Assembly (NCBI RefSeq): GCF_020080835.1
Contig: NC_058159.1
Location: 29,425,525-29,489,524, forward strand
Direction of reading: 5' to 3'
DNA length: 64,000 bases
From: Cotesia glomerata
Taxonomy: Eukaryota > Arthropoda > Insecta > Hymenoptera > Braconidae
Part shown: in pieces, positions 37,857-48,870 of the stretch
How the letters are laid out: each line of letters begins with the position of its first letter
How positions within the stretch are numbered: position 1 is the first letter of the stretch
Position numbers and translations under genes: made by a program
The notes under the pieces: generated by a model
The model's database searches: none
What the model saw: the letters and a program-made list of their open reading frames with translations, nothing else
Told to the model about the DNA's origin: nothing

Positions 37857-38312
37857 TTTATTTGAGAAGTATTTATTAGCATAAGTAGACTGAGACTTGC
37901 TCAAGATGTGCGTGTCGGAGAGGTTTCGTATGGTAATTCTTCACTGTCTTCCATCTCATTTGCGTTTTAAAAGGTGCGTGAGGGATGAGCTCACCTTCAC
38001 CGTCACCGTCACCGGTTTTGATGGCATTTTCGTCTTTTAAATGGTGTGAACTTTTTTGTCTTTGTAGTTTTTTTTACACGTACGCTGATTTATATCTCAT
38101 CTCCTGGATATGAACGGAAACAATTGGACATTTGAGTAGTGTAATTTAAACTTTAAGTTAAATAAGAAAAATTACTTCTTATTCTCTTTTGATTTCAGTT
38201 ACACACTTCTTTATGATAACGCTAATTTAAATTACAACTACTCCAAACAAAAATAATAAAAATAAAATGTGTTTCTTAAACTTTTTACACGGAACAGGTT
38301 TAAGAGCGCTTA
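36909..38312. other. Intergenic DNA, no gene seen
   Basis: AT-rich, with a short (TA)n run at 37826-37849. The 92-codon frame at 37195-37473 has no recognisable features beyond chance hydrophobic runs. Confidence 0.4.
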
Positions 38313-38533
38313 CACTGAAAAACAATTGACTTGATTCAAAAGAATAATTCTTGAACCAAGAAAATAATTTTGAAGCGAGTAATTGTCTTGAATTAAGACG
38401 AAAAATTTTTGAATCAAGTAAAATTTCTTAAAATCAAGAAAAATTTGTTAGTTCAAAAATTTTTCTATTCAAATCAAGAAGATTAAGTTCTTCAAAATTA
38501 TATACTTGATTCAAGAAAATTTTTTATTCTGTG
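38313..38533. mobile_element. 221-bp TA-flanked MITE, CACTGAAAAA type
   Basis: TA at 38311-38312 and 38534-38535 flanks the ends CACTGAAAAA and TTATTCTGTG, which are imperfect inverted repeats. The interior is a series of TTGATTCAAGAA-like palindromes. Related copies lie at 54585-54786 and about 54890-54943. The ends and TA target suggest Tc1/mariner mobilisation. Non-coding. Confidence 0.65.
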
Positions 38534-41500
38534 TACAGGTAATTCTACTCTCTAAGGTCAATTTTATTGTTTGCAAAGCGACCAAGGGAAGCTTAACTCT
38601 TTGAGATTCACTTTTATCTTCAAAACGAATCAAGTAAAAAATTCTGTCTTGCTTAGCAACGATTGATAGGAGGCGTTACTACGGTTGCTAGGCAACAGTT
38701 GCTAGAAGCGTTGAAAGAGTGGGAGTAGATATTCGGTATCAGGCATAATTATGTTTAATTTTTTTTAAACATACATTTAAAAACAAACAATTGTCCTAAT
38801 CAGTAGTATCAATTTCAATTACCAGAATGCACACTCTGAGAAAACAAAATAAATAATTCATCAAAAGAATGATAATAACAACAACAATGTACACGGAATT
38901 ACTGATAGTGTTATCGGTGTCATGTGATATCTTTTTTTAAATCTTTGTCAAGCGGACGCCGTTTACAAACCTGACTTTCTTCACCCCACGCTACAAATGC
39001 AAATTAATGTTAACTAAAAAAAAGTAATTACTCGTATAGCATTTTACTCCGATTCTGATTCAGAGAGCGGAATATATTAAAAAAAAATTTACAATTTTCC
39101 TGTTAGAACAAATAACCGTTTCACACTAACTATTCGTTTCCGTTCGACTATTTCTGTTATATAAATATATCCATCTTAATTTCTAGAAGAATGAATCTCT
39201 AAACTCTTAAATTTGACGTGATGTTTCCTGATTAAGTTTCATTCATAACAGTATAATGAAGTTATTTTAAATTAAGTGCAACAGTACTCTATTCTAAGGA
39301 CCCAAATCAAGCGTTTGGTGTACTGTTATAAATTTTATTAAGTCTCTGCTTAAGAGATCGATGTTGTAACTGGTAATTGGTGACATTAGTACGGAGTTAT
39401 TAACGTCTAAACCAAGGAGGTTCATTGCACCTCTGCTATGACCTGGAGGTACATATTTTCCAGAATTTCATTTAATCCATTTACTCGGATTCAAATCATA
39501 ATATATATAGCTGAGCTCCAGTGTAAGTGAGTAGAGGAAGGTTCTATGTCACGCTTTCATATTCCTGAGATTCTTGGGCGTCATCTGGCGCCAGATCTTT
39601 GCTATATATATGTATATATTGTACCGTTACTCTCTTAAGCGTTTTGCGCGTGTCGTTCATGAACGACGAACCCAGTTTAGTTGAGATTACGAGTTAATGT
39701 TGGGCTATGTTAATATACACTTTCATACATACCGTGTTCTCACCAAGTTTGCCGGCAGCATACAGTGAGAAAATTGGATGGATGCTAGTCTAGAAACGTA
39801 AATTCCTTTGTACCCAAATTTTCGTTGCTCGGGTAATTAAAATACTCGGTTCTCTTATTGCTGTTATTATTTTTATTATTATTATTATTATTATTGTAAA
39901 GTTTCCCAAAATATTTTTATAAATTAAACTGTACACATTCTTTGTGTAACTCGGAATATTTAAATGCTAATGTATTGTGCATTTTCATTTTTATTTAATA
40001 TTGTCATTAACATTGCGGTAAAATTCAACGAATATTTTCATAGCTTTAATATTCGGCGGAATTATTGAATCTATTTTATACAAATTGTTTTAACGATGTA
40101 GGTTTTTGTGGAAATAACTTTTGTTTTATTTATTTTTTCAAAATAAATTTACTTAACATTTTTCAATGGTAAAACACTGATTGTTTTGTAGGAAATTTAA
40201 TAAATAAAAGTTATCAACAGTTAAATGAAACATATGTAGGCCATTCCATGCTAGCGCTTTCATGAAATTTTTTTTATTCCGTAAGTAAATGAATTTTTAA
40301 AGCTCTATTTATCTTACGAATCAGTAGAGGGTAATTAAATGCACACATTGAATTTTAGATGAATAGTTTTTATTTAGATAGTAAAAGAAGTACGTCGTAT
40401 ATACACGTGCTTAATAATTAACCGCTTAATAATGATAACGATAACAAACAGAAAGAAAATAAAAAAAAAACTGGTAATAAACTCTTGACAAATTGTATTT
40501 ATAAAAAAAAAGTCTTGCTTACAAGGACGTACAAGTCTACAGTTGTAGTTAAAGTACATCGTGGGTTCTAAAAAATACGAATAAAAGAAAAAAGTTTTAA
40601 AAAAAGCTTGTTAATGAAATAACACTCAACTTGAAGCCTCAAAGCTTGCGCTACTCCACTGAGTACGTCAGAGTAAAGACTGAAAGGATTTTCTCATGAT
40701 TTCCGGGGTATTCTTGTGACATGAGTGAAACACAGCTTCCACTTTTATTTTTCCGTGACCTCATTTTGGGGAAAAAAATTACTTGACTTAAAAAAAAATT
40801 CGTTTAATTTCGTCAAAAGACGGGCTTTAATCAGCGATCTGATGAAACATAAATTAAAATTGCGACGGTAAATATTTTATTTGCGGAAAAAATAAATAAA
40901 ATAAAAAATATAAATATAAATGAAATGAAAAAAAAAAAAGGAGGAAATAATAACTGTAGAATAAATTGAATACTCAGGGTAAAAACAGAAAAGCTTAAGT
41001 TGGCTATTATCCATCTATATACATATAAACGTTTAGTTTTATGATATGACATAGAAAAAAGTTTGATGTGGTTAGAACTTATACAATATTACGTCCGGAA
41101 ATAGAGGTGGAGGTGCATAAGAATGTATTGCACAATTTGTGGAGCATAGAGAAGTAACCGCAGTGCTATAGTAAAAATCACAAACAAAAACTACCAGGGG
41201 TTTCAAATATAACCGGTTGGAGTGTAAAAAAAAAAGAATAAAGAAAGAAATAAAGAGCGAACTGAAAGGTGTTAAAATATTCATACACATTTCACAATAG
41301 ACATGTGATCTACTTTTTAATTTTTATTCGACCTTAAAAACTCCATTCAATATTTTTTTTTTCGCAGGATTTAAATTACCGCAGGAGGTGGAAATATTTG
41401 ATGTAGGGTCCTGTCACAATGCGGTTTATTAAATATATTTTTATAGATCTGAATCTTCGTTCCAGGTTTTAAAAGTCGTTTTAATATATTACAATGTCGA

Positions 41501-41583
41501 AAATTTTATCTTTATTAGATTTTAATCTATTCTTTTATTAATTTCAAAAATTTATAACTTCTTTTTAAAATTTTTTTATTTAT
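38534..41583. other. Intergenic DNA, no gene seen
   Basis: AT-rich, with an (ATT)n run near 39868-39895 and the RFX-like motif cluster described separately. Minus-strand frames at 40.4-41.3 kb are Phe/Ile-rich translations of A-runs and not credible genes. Confidence 0.4.
38651..38705. promoter_or_regulatory. RFX X-box cluster
   Basis: GTTGCTAGGCAAC at 38684-38696 is a strong, almost perfectly palindromic match to the X-box bound by RFX factors. It is flanked by half-site-like TTAGCAAC (38653-38660) and AGTTGCTAG (38697-38705). RFX drives ciliary genes in insect sensory neurons. No gene is visible next to it, so a role as an enhancer is only inferred. Confidence 0.4.
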
Positions 41584-42470
41584 CCCCCATGGAAATAATA
41601 TATATTTTGGATATAGTAAAAATATAAGTCATTTTATATTTTGAATATAAATAAAATATATTTATTATATACGTGAAATATATAAAAATATATTTCACGT
41701 ATATTTCAAATATATTCTAATTACAGTACTTTTGGCCGTTTTTTGTATATAAAAAATATATTTCTGATATAAGAAAAATATACGCAAAATATATTTTTTT
41801 TTGTATGATAAATATAAATGTCGAATATATAAAAAATTTACTCAGAATGTTTTTTAAATATTAGCAGTTTTATATAATGAAAATATTTTCCAGACTATAT
41901 TTTTTATATATTTTAAATATATAAAAAATATACGTAAAATATACTTAAAGTATATAGGACAAAATTGACAGCTCGAGATTTTGAACCGTACAAGAAACTG
42001 GCATAGTTTAAAGTTTTCCGGAACAAACATTGTAACCATGCACTGGCAAATGTTCTCAAGTTAACAAAATCCAAAATCTCGGGCTGTTAATTTTGTCCTA
42101 TAGATTTTAAGTATATTTTACGTATATATTAATTATATTTAAAATATATAAAAAATATAGTCTGGAAAATATTTTCAGTATATAAAACTGCTAATATTTA
42201 AAAAACATTCTGAGTAAATTTTTTATATATTTGACATTTATATTTATCATACAAAAAAAATATATTTTGCGTATATTTTTCTTACATCAAAAATATATTT
42301 TTTATATACAAAAAACGGCCAAAAGTACTGTAATTAGAATATATTTGAAATATACGTGAAATATATTTTTATATATTTCACGTATATATTAAATATATTT
42401 TATTTATATTCAAAATATAAAATGACTTATATTTTTAATATATTCAAAATATATATTATTTCCATGGGGG
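41584..42470. mobile_element. 887-bp near-complete palindrome (foldback transposon)
   Basis: The ends CCCCCATGGAAATAATATAT and the inverted ATATATTATTTCCATGGGGG are flanked by AT on each side. The two arms, about 41584-41986 and 42068-42470, mirror each other almost base for base. They include the markers CAGTACTTTTGGCCG / CGGCCAAAAGTACTG and GGACAAAATTGACAG / CTGTTAATTTTGTCC. A loop of only about 80 bases separates them. Each arm also contains a smaller hairpin (ACGTGAAATATA...TATTTCACGT). There is no coding sequence. Confidence 0.8.
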
Positions 42471-43265
42471 ATGGCTTGAATATCTGGTATATTTTTCATC
42501 TATTATTTAAGATATTTAAAAAAAATGAATTGTTTTAAAATTGACCATTTTATTACCTAAGTGTCCCCGTTTTTCCGGCCTTCACCCAATAAATAGCCAA
42601 TAAAAACACGGTAAATAATGGAACAATATATATGGAGATAAAGCGGAGAATAATTTGCCCACACAATTAAAGTATCATTTTAAAATTAACTTATTGACAC
42701 TTGCTTTACGTTTTACGACTCGTGAAATTGATTTTCCAATGCGATTATACGAATTTGCATGTATAATGTTTTATTGCGCAGTACAATTAACAGAATAATA
42801 AGTTATACTTTACGATGTTATAGCCATTCCCGTTCCATATACACCTATGCACAATAATACATCCACATATATTTATATCTATGTCCAATAGGCAGCGGAG
42901 ATGTATATATGTATAAAATATATGATATAAATACACATATGGTCATGCGTGCAGATAAAGCCGCGGTATTTGTTTCGAAGCACGCAAAAGTGACCGGAAA
43001 TATAATCAGATATATATCCCCAGGCGTCCTGCCGTGAGCACGATGATGCGGAATCGATGCACGTAGGCTCTTTAATAGAAGAGAATTGAAATGCAATCAT
43101 CCTCCGTACCGGTAGCCAAGTTATATTATACTTACTCCGTTTTTCTTTTTTACTTTTCATTTTCGGTTTTATTTTTCATCCTATCCGTTCCTTTTTTCTC
43201 TGCAGATCCACGCTCACAAAAAATCTAAAAGTATATTACAAAAACATAATCCGTAATCTATCACT

Positions 43266-43346
<81 letters not shown>

Positions 43347-44670
43347 CGTGATATTGATGCTCGTCTGTGCCGATTCGATGTAATGTGTATGAAAAATTCC
43401 ACTGGCGGAATTGATATGGAGTATTATCGAAATTTCACAGATGAAACTGTGATCTAAAAATCCACTCGGTAATCTAAAGTTATATTGATACCTTTTTTGA
43501 TAATCCGCAAGCGGTTTCAATCCTAAAAATCTACAAATTAATTTTATCTCTCCTTTCAAAGCCACTAAATCCAGAATAATATCAATTTAACTATACATAT
43601 TATATTTAATGAAGAGCAAAATAAAATAGTTGTACTGTACTATATACTGTATTATCATGAAAATTTTTTGTTTATTTAATAGAGGAAGGAGAAAAAAATT
43701 TAAAAGCCCATCAATCGTAAGCTACTCGTTCAGTAAAAACTAATTAGTTCTTGATACTCATCCAGCTCATGTATTACTCCGCGTACATTCACTATCACTA
43801 TATGATACACTATACGGCTATACAGTCTACCTAGTCTTCTACAAGCCGTTTTTAATGATCGCTCAGTATTTGTCAGTGGTTTGTTTTTTGTTGTTGATGG
43901 ATGTTTCATTAAAAACACGTTTCAATTATTCTTTAAATATCATTACTATGAAAATAGGTAATTTATTCTTTTAAAATCATTTTTAATGACTGTTGGATAT
44001 ATTCATCATTTACGGCTTTACTTTTTGTTGTATAAACACTCATTTTTCATGCTGCCTTTCGAATTTCATTTTGTTTCTAATTTATTATTATTTTCCTTGT
44101 CAAAAGATCTATTATTCTCACAATAACTTGATACTTTTCGATTTATCATATTATCAATTTTCGAGTATCAGTTTTTAATTATATTAGAAATTTTTAATTT
44201 TAAATAACATACTTTAGCGTACTATATTAAAAATTTATATCCAAACTCGTGCAGACTAAAGAAATTTATTCTTTAAGATGTAAGAATTTTTAACTTTATC
44301 CATTTTTTATTTCGCCAATAATTATCGAGTTTTCATTTTTGAAATTGTGCTGGATTAATTATTTCACTGGATTTTAAATTTTAAAAAGAGTTCAAACTTA
44401 ATATAAAGCTGCTATTAAAAATTTCAAATTAAATAATTCAAATCCATTTCGAAGTTCAGACATAATTATATTTTAATCATCACTAACTATAGTTACAGTT
44501 ATAATTTAATGAAACAAACTTTATTACACTTAAAATATTAATTCATTTAAATGGCTTTCAATAAAATTAATTTATTTAAGATAATTACACTGAAAATAAA
44601 AAAAAAATGATTATCTAGACAATGATTTTTATGTTTTAATAATTTATTCGAAAATTAAAAAATTTCAAAA
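42471..44670. other. Intergenic DNA with TA microsatellite
   Basis: An (AT)n microsatellite occupies about 43269-43340 and lies outside any Helitron copy. The open frames across it are artefacts. The rest is AT-rich with no gene seen. Confidence 0.45.
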
Positions 44671-44831
44671 ACTATAAATAAATAAAATTTTGCTTTATTA
44701 AATAATAACTTTTGTTAAATTGCATTGTACTTTCTTAAATATTGACATTTTTAAAGATATAAGCTCATCCTGATGTTCCACTCATCAAGAGCTTTCATTT
44801 GAGTATCCACATGCATTTTGATATATTTTTC

Positions 44832-44926
<95 letters not shown>

Positions 44927-45035
44927 ATACATATAAATACATGAAAAATTGATGTGGGTACTCAAATGAAAGGTCTTGATGAGTGTAACATCAGGATGAG
45001 CTTATATCTTTAAAAATGTCAATATTTCACAAGAT

Positions 45036-45845
45036 CCCTAGTAGAAATGATCAAGTTTTTACTCGATTAAATCTAGTATCTGGTTAGCGATCATATCTAG
45101 TAACTGGCTAGTATAATATCCAGTAACTGTCTAGTTACTGGCCAGTTTTAGTAGACATAAAATAAAACATGGTGACACTTGTAGATTTGGAGGTTATTTA
45201 AAATTAAATATGAATAAGTTGGTTACAATTCAAAATAATAATAATATTAAGAAACAGTGTAAATAATTAAAAAAAATTGAGTATTTCATTATAAAAATAA
45301 TCTGTAATATATTTAAAAAAATTGACATAACAACCGAATTGCGGTTGTGGGCAATTAAAACAAATACTCCAGACTGTCATCTAAATGAATTATTAAAAAT
45401 ATTACGAGGAGTTGTTTCAGATTTGCCAATACGTGTAAAAACACTTTTAAAAATAATCGTTATTTTTATTTTTTTATTTTATTAATGTTTTTAGTTTTAT
45501 ATTTAAGAATATAATATAATAAATTAATAACTTATTTCATAGTTTTTAATACTTTTATAAATGAAACTTTAATACCAGTTGAATGTTAAAATCATAAATA
45601 AATTTTATAATTATTCCGTTTATTAATTATTACTATTTATATTATTATTCTTTTGAATTGTAACAAACTTATCCATATTTAATTTTAAATAATCTCAAAA
45701 TCTACAAGTGTCACCATGTTTTGATGTCTAGTAAAACTGGCCAGTAACTAGGCAGTTACTGGATATTATACTAGCCAGTTCCTAGCTTAAGCCTAGTTAA
45801 ACTAGCCAGTTACTGGCCAGGTACTTGATTACATTTCTACTAGGG
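45036..45845. mobile_element. 810-bp transposon with about 200-bp terminal inverted repeats
   Basis: The ends CCCTAGTAGAAATG and CATTTCTACTAGGG extend into arms of about 200 bases carrying repeated CTGGCCAGTTACTGG motifs, which are likely transposase binding sites. AT flanks each end, and uninterrupted Helitron copies have a single AT there (CAAGATACAAGG), so a 2-bp AT target duplication is directly supported. The middle holds a transposase-like coding remnant. The right arm matches 16490-16625. Confidence 0.8.
45267..45485 (+). pseudogene. Transposase-like protein fragment (part 1)
   Basis: An open stretch of 72 codons lies within the 810-bp element. Its core at 45336-45455 reads ELRLWAIKTN, then LNELLKILR, then LPIRVKTLL. 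This has the leucine/tryptophan pattern and the LPxxxRTLL motif that I recall from the N-terminal part of uncharacterised insect transposon proteins. After the core the frame runs into AT-rich sequence and a stop. The fragment at 16098-16268 resembles the next part of the same protein type. It is non-functional as it stands, and the assignment needs a protein search. Confidence 0.45.
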
Positions 45846-46065
45846 ATAAAAGGTTATTTTGTAGTTATGTATCTAGAGTATTTTCGAATGCAGCCTAAAT
45901 ACTTATCATAATAAATTGACTATTGGTGAGAATGATACAAAACATTGAAAAGGCACAAATTCAAATCAAGACCTTTGCAATGACATTAAATTTCACTAAA
46001 AAAGCCGATTTTATCATATGACTATCTTAGACACAAATTTTTTCTTATTCTCTTAATAATATAAA

Positions 46066-47265
46066 TTATTTTGATATATTTCGCCAATTTTTCAGGTAAG
46101 AAAATAAATTCTCAATAAAATTTTTTTTATTTCTTTTTCACTGTTTATGATTTCTTAACTAAAAATAAATTAAAAAATTCTACATGATGTCAGCTGCTTC
46201 CGAACCAATATCACCCATAAATCGATTTTATCACCGAGTTAACAAGTCAATCCATACAAAATAAATTGGCTATAATGTCTATTAACATATGCCGTTGACA
46301 AATATCAATGAATATTAATAACAATGATTGTCAGTTAGTTGTAACATGTGCTGGTCGCTGTTATCATGAAAGAGCTTTGTTATAATACGTCGACAGCCAA
46401 TCAGTCTATTATATATTATGTATACTGTTCATAGTCACCGTACATAGCAGCAACATCAAGAGTAGTAGTAGTAGTAGTAACAGCAGGTATCGTAGTATTA
46501 GTACTCAGTAATATATAATATACATCTCGGAGCTATTCAAACTTGATTATTTTACCTCGGATCGATTGTTTGACGCACACCTCAAATTATCTCGGCCAGT
46601 TGGATCTCATTCTCGCGTGTGTATCGTTCTAAAGAGATGGTACCTAGATATACAATACAATACAACAGCATGTTACAGGTAGATGTATATGTGTATAGAT
46701 AGACGGTGGATCATCATCATCATCATCATCATCATCATCGATAGGATAGGATAGGAAGAGCAGCGCCGGCCAAGTATAGCCCTTATGTGATGCTCAGCAA
46801 CGGTTTACTAAAGAATCCGTGATGATACCCAACACAAAGGCCTTTTTATCTCTGCGTACTTTCTATGCGTTCAGATAAAAATTATACTATATACTACATA
46901 CTGTGCCTCGAACCTCAACTCCTTCAATTCAATCCCGATAAACATAATATAATACTTGTACGTACATTAATACTCAGCCGTGTTATGTGTTATGTGTTGT
47001 GTGTTACATGTTACATGCCAAAGATTAATACAAAGGAAATTTAAGTACCGAGTACAGTGATAAAAATTTATACCGAGTATCATTTTAATGAAATTAAATT
47101 GCGATGATCATTATTGGTAAATAACTATTTTTATCCGGCTATTAGTCTTTTTTATTCCGGATAATGGGGACTAATAATACTATAAATATCTTTTAGTCGA
47201 TATTTTATTAATTTATTGCCTTTCAAAACATTTAATCAATTCTTCCGTTTCTTTTTATTTTCCAC
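46066..47265. other. Intergenic DNA with trinucleotide repeats
   Basis: (AGT)n lies at about 46459-46480 and (ATC)n at about 46710-46740. Bases 46200-47000 are slightly GC-richer. No gene seen. Confidence 0.45.
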
Positions 47266-48450
47266 AATTTATTTGAAGACAATTCTTTAATTTAATAAAT
47301 TTTAATAAATATTTTTTAACATTCAATAAATATTTATTTGGGAGGAAAGTACATTTATTAATAGTTAATAAGTATTAATAGTTAACAAATATTTATTAAC
47401 AGTTAATAAATATTTTGTTGAGTGAATTTGTTTCGCTTGCAATCTCATGATATGGAGATTAATTATAAACAAAAATCATCTTTATAAATTATTTGCATTA
47501 ATTATATTATATCATAATAAAGTTTATTGTAAAATACCAAATTCTATCACAGCTCATAATTATCTTTTATATTTTTGAATATTAAAAACGTTAATTTATT
47601 TAGTGAATTGAATTATTACCATGTATTTCAGCTATAGGGTTATAAAAAGTGTCAAAAGAAAATAGCTATTTTTGCTTTTTATTTTAAATAAATATTTGTT
47701 AACGGTTAACAAATATTCATTAACCATTAATAAATATTTATTAAGAGTTAATAAATTGTGCTTAATAAATTACTTATTAACTGTTAGTAAATATTTGTTA
47801 ACTGTTAACAAATATTTATTAACATTTAATAAATATTTATTTGCGAGGAAAGTACATTTATTAATAGTTAATAAGTATTTATCAATAGTTAACAAATATT
47901 TATTAACATTTAATAAATATTTTGTTGAATGAATTTGTTTCGCACGCAATGTCATAGGGTATGAAGATTGCTTATAAACAAAAATCATCTTTATAAATTA
48001 TTTGCATTAATTATATTACATTATAATAACGTTTATTGTAAAATAGCAAATTCTATCACAGCTCATAATTATTTTTTATATTTTTAAATATAAAAAACAT
48101 TAATTTATTTTGTGAATTTAATTATTATCATGTTTTCCAGCTATAGGGTTATAAAAAGTGTTCAAAGAAAATTGCTAATTTTGCTTTTTATTTTAAATAA
48201 ATATTTGTTAACAGTTAACAAATATTCATTAACCATTAATGAATATTTATTAAGAGTTAATAAATTACTTATTAACTGTTAGTAAATATTTGTTAACTGT
48301 TAACAAATATTTATTAACATTTAATAAATCGTATTTAATAAATAATTTATTAACTGTTAATAAATATTTATTAAATCTTATGATGTTAAAAAATCATTTA
48401 TCAATAGTTAATAAATCTTATTAAATATAAACAAACCCTTCTATCAGTGT
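47266..48450. mobile_element. ACACTGATAGAAGG-family element with 503-bp tandem duplication
   Basis: The right end CCTTCTATCAGTGT is intact and the left end is truncated at about 47266. A block of about 490 bases, starting near GAGGAAAGTACATTTATT at 47342, repeats at 47845, a period of 503. Both copies contain TTAACTGTTAATAAATATTT-type repeats with a 21-bp period. These give open frames reading LLTVNKY over and over on both strands, and they are not genes. The unique part matches 24960-25090 in reverse complement. Confidence 0.75.
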
Positions 48451-48469
48451 ATACTGTAAATATTTTTTT

Positions 48470-48870
48470 ACTTATTTGAACGATTCAGTATTTAACATGA
48501 ACAAATTTATCTTCTATTGTATAAATTTTTTTTTATCAGTTACATTGTTCTGAAGTTAATAAATTAATTGTTGCCAAAATGCGAACACAAGGCACAAAGT
48601 TCAAGTTCTGGTCTGGATAATTAAACTTTTTTTTTCATAAAATAAAAATATTTGGGATTTTAAGATTTTTTTTTATTTAAACAGAGTTTAACACGAAAAA
48701 AATTAAATGTAATCATTTAATGTATTGTGTAAATTTTTTTATCAGTAATATTGTTCTAAAATTAATGTCTTAATTGTTTATAAAGCGCGATTTACCGAAC
48801 ACAAGGTACAGAGTTCAAGTCCCGGTTTGGGTAATTAAACTTTTTTCTTCATAAAACGAAAATAAAGACT
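48470..48870 (+). repeat. Tandem pair of about 200-bp repeats with tRNA-like B box
   Basis: Two diverged copies (about 48470-48680 and 48690-48870) share TTTTTATCAGT, ATTGTTCT, GAACACAAGG and AGTTCAAGT...GGTAATTAAAC. The second copy contains AGTTCAAGTCCCGG, which resembles the internal B-box promoter of tRNA genes and tRNA-derived SINEs. No foldable tRNA is obvious. It may be a SINE remnant. Confidence 0.35.

Larger units (their letters stand above)
44671..46065 (-). mobile_element. Helitron-like element, copy G, with nested 810-bp insertion
   Basis: On the minus strand the 5' end is at 46065 (TTTATATTATTAAGAGAATAAG). The hairpin unit has a long (AT)n core (about 44840-44912). The terminal hairpin and CTAG are missing; homology stops at about 44671 in the same zone as copy D. 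The element is split by a transposon at 45036-45845. Confidence 0.8.

Noticed and set aside
43214..43565. Minus-strand ORFs of 62 and 109 codons
   Set aside because: They exist only because (AT)n is open in all frames; the flanking parts have no recognisable domain.
44751..44942. 63-codon ORF resembling similar ORFs at 28215, 50623, 56703 and 58636
   Set aside because: The similarity is real but comes from the Helitron hairpin arms (translations such as CTIDIFKDISSSRCYTHQ). The frame is broken in other copies and has no sign of selection as protein.
47672..47988. Repetitive LLTVNKY proteins on both strands
   Set aside because: Artefact of a self-complementary 21-bp repeat within a transposon.
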